Shown piece after piece: positions 61,425 through 64,000 of a DNA stretch of 64,000 nucleotides. The stretch lies in the NCBI GenBank assembly GCA_038236995.1, contig JBBRZE010000001.1, forward strand, positions 62,001 through 126,000. The letters are read 5' to 3'. This DNA comes from JAAFHB01 sp038236995. GTDB taxonomy: Bacteria; Bacteroidota; Bacteroidia; Bacteroidales; Prolixibacteraceae. Position numbers and translations under genes: made by a program. The notes under the pieces were generated by a model. The model searched no databases. It was not told where the DNA came from and was given only the letters and a program-made list of their open reading frames with translations. The first letter of the stretch is position 1, and each line of letters begins with the position of its first letter.

Positions 61425-62291
61425 CTAGGGACGGTAGGTTTTACTCATTGAAGTTGGTGTACAAAGTATAAAATTGGCAAGGTCGAAGTTTTCCTTGTCA
61501 AGTTCCTCAATGTTGTCCTGCTCCGTTGATCCAATTGTCAATATTTTTAAGGCAGGATTGGATTTTTTGAGATACCATTCGATTCCCTGATGGTGGTCGC
61601 TGTGATAAGAGCCGTTGAAGTGAATCAGCGTTTTCCCGGTAGAAAAATTTTTCAAAATAAAGTAAGCCATTGTGGCATCTTTAATCGCCTGCGATTTGGG
61701 AAGGTTTTGTCCTCCATGACCTTTGGCCTGATTGAAAATGTCTTTATAGCATGTCAGTGTGCTATCATATTGGATAGGAAGCGGAGCAATCCATCTTGCA
61801 GCTTCCCCGTTTATGCTATCCAATTTCTCCAATCCTCTGCTGTAAACCATATTGGCATAACGTCTTGGAATATTTGCGGCGACAAATCTTAGTTTGTTTT
61901 TCTTTGCGAAATCCAATAAAGGTTTATAATCGTTTGGAAAGTTTGTCCAAAGCTTGGCCTCGTCTTTCAGCGTCTTTTCTGAAACAGCACCAGAGAGATA
62001 TTCATCGACAATTATTTGATCATCAGACTCAAACATTTCGGCAGCCAGAATAAGATTTTCCTTTTTATCGGAGTAGAGGTCTTTGGTCAGTTCCTGTTCC
62101 AGCCAATGATCAATAGGATTGTCGTGCAACTCGCCAAAGAGAATTATATTGGCTTCTTTTGCAGCTTCCAGAAGTTTACTGTAATTGACTTCTTTCCCTT
62201 TTTCGTCAAACAACTGATATGCTTTTTTATCACTCTTGAAAGCTAATAGTGTGATTAACACTAAACTCAATAGTATGTATTTTTTTATCAT
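61425..62291 (-). CDS. ChaN-like haem-binding lipoprotein family
   Basis: 288 residues. Signal region (KKYILLSLVLITLLAFKSDKK) and the ChaN blocks FGELHDNPIDHWLEQELTKDL (His ligands) and LIHFNGSYHSDHHQGIEWYLKK. ChaN proteins bind haem at a dimer interface at the outer membrane. No obvious lipobox cysteine (LLAFKS), so it may be a soluble or anchored variant. Diverges from the Old Yellow Enzyme gene. Confidence 0.85.
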   Translation of the reverse strand: MIKKYILLSLVLITLLAFKSDKKAYQLFDEKGKEVNYSKLLEAAKEANIILFGELHDNPIDHWLEQELTKDLYSDKKENLILAAEMFESDDQIIVDEYLSGAVSEKTLKDEAKLWTNFPNDYKPLLDFAKKNKLRFVAANIPRRYANMVYSRGLEKLDSINGEAARWIAPLPIQYDSTLTCYKDIFNQAKGHGGQNLPKSQAIKDATMAYFILKNFSTGKTLIHFNGSYHSDHHQGIEWYLKKSNPALKILTIGSTEQDNIEELDKENFDLANFILCTPTSMSKTYRP

Positions 62292-62433
62292 CGTTAGTTT
62301 TGTTAATTTTTCCGGAAGCCAAAGATAAGGAAGTTTACATACGCAAAGACTAAATTTGGCGTTAAAGAAAGCAATGATTATTTTAGCATAAAATCAGGTT
62401 ATTGTTGAAGTTGTCTAATTAAGAATATCAGTG

Positions 62434-63495
62434 ATGTCAAAACTCTTTTCTCCACTCATAATCAAGGGTATTGAATTTAAGAACCGGATCGTCATTTCTC
62501 CCATGTGCCAGTACTCTGCTGTCGATGGATTTGCAAACGACTGGCATTTAGTGCATTTGGGTAGCCGTGCTGTTGGCGGTGCCGCGTTAATCATCCAGGA
62601 AGCAACAGCCGTTGCTGCAGATGGTAGAATCACACCGGCCGATGCTGGTTTATATAAAGATGAGCATGTTGAGAAGTGGCAACAGATTACCAAATTTATA
62701 CATGAACAGGGTGCCTTGGCAGGAATTCAATTGGCGCATGCAGGAAGAAAAGCAAGCTGCGCCGTTCCGTGGAAAGGCAGTCGCCAATTGAAAGAAAAAG
62801 AGGGGGGATGGCAAACGATTGCCCCTTCAGCAGTTGCTTTTAATCCTGAAGATGAAGCTCCAAACGCATTGGAAAAAGATAGCATACAAACAGTAATTGC
62901 CGACTTTAAAAGTGCAGCTCAACGAGCTGTTCGAGCCGGATATAAAGTGATAGAAATACATGCGGCACATGGTTATTTGATTCACCAGTTTCTTTCTCCC
63001 CTTAGCAACCACCGAACGGATAACTATGGTGGAAGTTTCGAAAACAGGATACGTCTGTTACTGGAAATTGTGGCGGCTATACAAACCGTCTGGCCCCAGA
63101 ACCTTCCATTGTTTGTGCGAATTTCTGCGACCGATTGGGTCGATGGGGGATGGAATATCAATGATGCCATACAACTTTCTGCTAAACTTAAAAAGGCAGG
63201 TGTTGACCTGATAGATTGTTCTTCAGGCGGATTGGTCCCTTATGCTAAAATTCCATGGAGACCTGGTTACCAGGTTGCTTTTGCAGAAAGAATAAAAAAG
63301 GAGGCAAGTATTCTCACAAGTGCGGTTGGATTGATAACTGAAGTGGAGCAGGCAGAACATATCCTTAAAAAGGGAGAGGCAGATCTGGTTTTAATTGGAA
63401 GGGAGTCGCTCCGGGAACCCTATTTTGCACTGCAGGCAGCAGATCTTTTAGGTGATGAAATATCCTGGCCACTTCAATATTTAAGATCCAGGTAG
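62434..63495 (+). CDS. NADH:flavin oxidoreductase, Old Yellow Enzyme (YqjM-like)
   Basis: 353 residues from the ATG at 62434 (GTG at 62431 is adjacent). TIM barrel: FKNRIVISPMCQYSAVDGFANDWH (FMN and substrate loop), GAALIIQEATAV, VIEIHAAHGYLIHQFLSPLSN (catalytic His-x-x-Asn type), NYGGSFENRIRLLLEIV, LIGRESLREPYF. Full length. Reduces enones with NAD(P)H. Divergent from the ChaN-like gene with a 140-bp gap. Confidence 0.9.
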   Translation: MSKLFSPLIIKGIEFKNRIVISPMCQYSAVDGFANDWHLVHLGSRAVGGAALIIQEATAVAADGRITPADAGLYKDEHVEKWQQITKFIHEQGALAGIQLAHAGRKASCAVPWKGSRQLKEKEGGWQTIAPSAVAFNPEDEAPNALEKDSIQTVIADFKSAAQRAVRAGYKVIEIHAAHGYLIHQFLSPLSNHRTDNYGGSFENRIRLLLEIVAAIQTVWPQNLPLFVRISATDWVDGGWNINDAIQLSAKLKKAGVDLIDCSSGGLVPYAKIPWRPGYQVAFAERIKKEASILTSAVGLITEVEQAEHILKKGEADLVLIGRESLREPYFALQAADLLGDEISWPLQYLRSR

Positions 63496-63643
63496 TTGTA
63501 ATCTGAATTTATATCTGATCGTAAAAGTATATAACTTAAAATAGTCACTGCTGGCACCGACCCTTACTACTATCTGAGAATAACCGATCGTTTCAACTGT
63601 CCGTAACGGGCTAGGTAAACTACATGAGGGTTTGAAATAATGA

Positions 63644-64000
63644 TCAGATATTATACGAATAGACTTCCGGGTCAGATACGATCATTCCCGCACCCACTGT
63701 CTCAAATGTGTTTTCGTCAATTAAGATAAGACTACCGGTTATCCGATTCTCGCTGTAATCGTCGTATTTCAACGGTTTTTGTGTTTTAATTGTAATGTGG
63801 GCTATGTCGTTCATGAGGACGGTTTTATCGCCATCAATATTTTCAAGGGTACTGATATTGACCTTGTAACGGATTTCCTCTATTGAGGCAGGTGTTTCGC
63901 TGGTTGTGTGACGCACAATGTATTTCCCGCCAACGGTAAGAGGTCGCACATTAAGCCAGCAAACATGCAATGTAATGATCGAACTGTATTTTGGATATTT
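63644..64000 (-). CDS. cysN: Sulfate adenylyltransferase subunit 1, C-terminal part, cut by the right edge
   Basis: The frame is open to the end of the window (about 118 codons seen). LNVRPLTVGGKYIVRHTTSETPASIEEIRYKVNISTLE and YDDYSENRITGSLILIDENTFETVGAGMI are the CysN C-terminal beta-barrel. Here the GTPase domain lies outside the window. CysN with CysD makes APS from sulfate. Stop at 63644-63646. Confidence 0.9.
   Translation of the reverse strand, partial: KYPKYSSIITLHVCWLNVRPLTVGGKYIVRHTTSETPASIEEIRYKVNISTLENIDGDKTVLMNDIAHITIKTQKPLKYDDYSENRITGSLILIDENTFETVGAGMIVSDPEVYSYNI

Overview
The window comes from a member of the Bacteroidota. The evidence is low GC, promoters of the TAnnTTTG type with few Shine-Dalgarno sites, many short lipoproteins, and family pairs typical of the phylum (DUF6452/DUF6048, DUF2975 with a YozG-like HTH, DUF3857-transglutaminase). 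A hydroxyproline-dehydratase-type glycyl radical enzyme and a propionyl-CoA carboxylase operon fit an anaerobic or facultative organism. An assignment to Marinilabiliales is my inference only. No tRNA, rRNA or CRISPR was seen.

Layout. 0-2.5 kb: the 3' end of a TPR gene, then a frameshifted REP-associated transposase (RAYT) carrying palindromes inside its own reading frame. 2.5-13.8 kb: an accessory block read almost entirely on the minus strand. Its small unrelated genes (permeases, DUF1080, DHFR-like, cupin, Psd, YdeI-like, glutamine cyclotransferase, SMR pump, lipoprotein) are separated by 100-180 bp imperfect palindromes ending in GCCnnTAAC/GTTAnnGGC. One palindrome is split by a degenerate group II intron. 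13.8-15.9 kb: an IS91-type element made of a tyrosine recombinase and a Y2 transposase. 16-19.7 kb: orphan genes and a 21-bp-period repeat array. 19.7-25.6 kb: HAD phosphatase, DMT transporter, ECF sigma factor with a membrane partner, and a large DUF3857/transglutaminase protein. 25.7-30 kb: pirin, a MITE-like element, and a nitroreductase-DoxX-pirin-MarR operon. 30-34.7 kb: glycyl radical enzyme and activase, divergent from an Ldh_2-family reductase. 34.8-41.2 kb: stress and housekeeping genes, a chagasin-type inhibitor, a cold-shock protein and an ECF/anti-sigma pair. 41.3-45 kb: the acyl-CoA carboxylase operon. 45-52 kb: peptidase E and a carbohydrate-degradation cluster (GDSL esterase, DUF4350-like, a large lipoprotein glycosidase, GH16, DUF1349) with an inserted toxin-antitoxin pair. 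52-55 kb: metallophosphoesterase and DUF6452/DUF6048. 55-61.3 kb: a second accessory block, now plus strand, with VapBC and an isochorismatase-like gene, more palindromes, two more 21-bp arrays and several genes broken by in-frame stops. 61.4-64 kb: ChaN-like protein, Old Yellow Enzyme and the 3' end of cysN.

The most interesting signal is that both accessory blocks look like integron-style gene-cassette arrays with no integron integrase in view. Unrelated genes all run in the same direction relative to attC-like palindromes, stop codons fall inside the conserved TAAC of two palindromes, and a group IIC-like intron sits exactly at a palindrome end, as group IIC-attC introns do. A second theme is point-mutation decay: five reading frames (yoeB-like toxin, GDSL esterase, a conserved hypothetical gene, DUF2975 and an activase remnant) are each cut by one in-frame stop, and all three stop codons are represented. 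A third is three independent 21-bp-period arrays, two of them next to conserved hypothetical genes.
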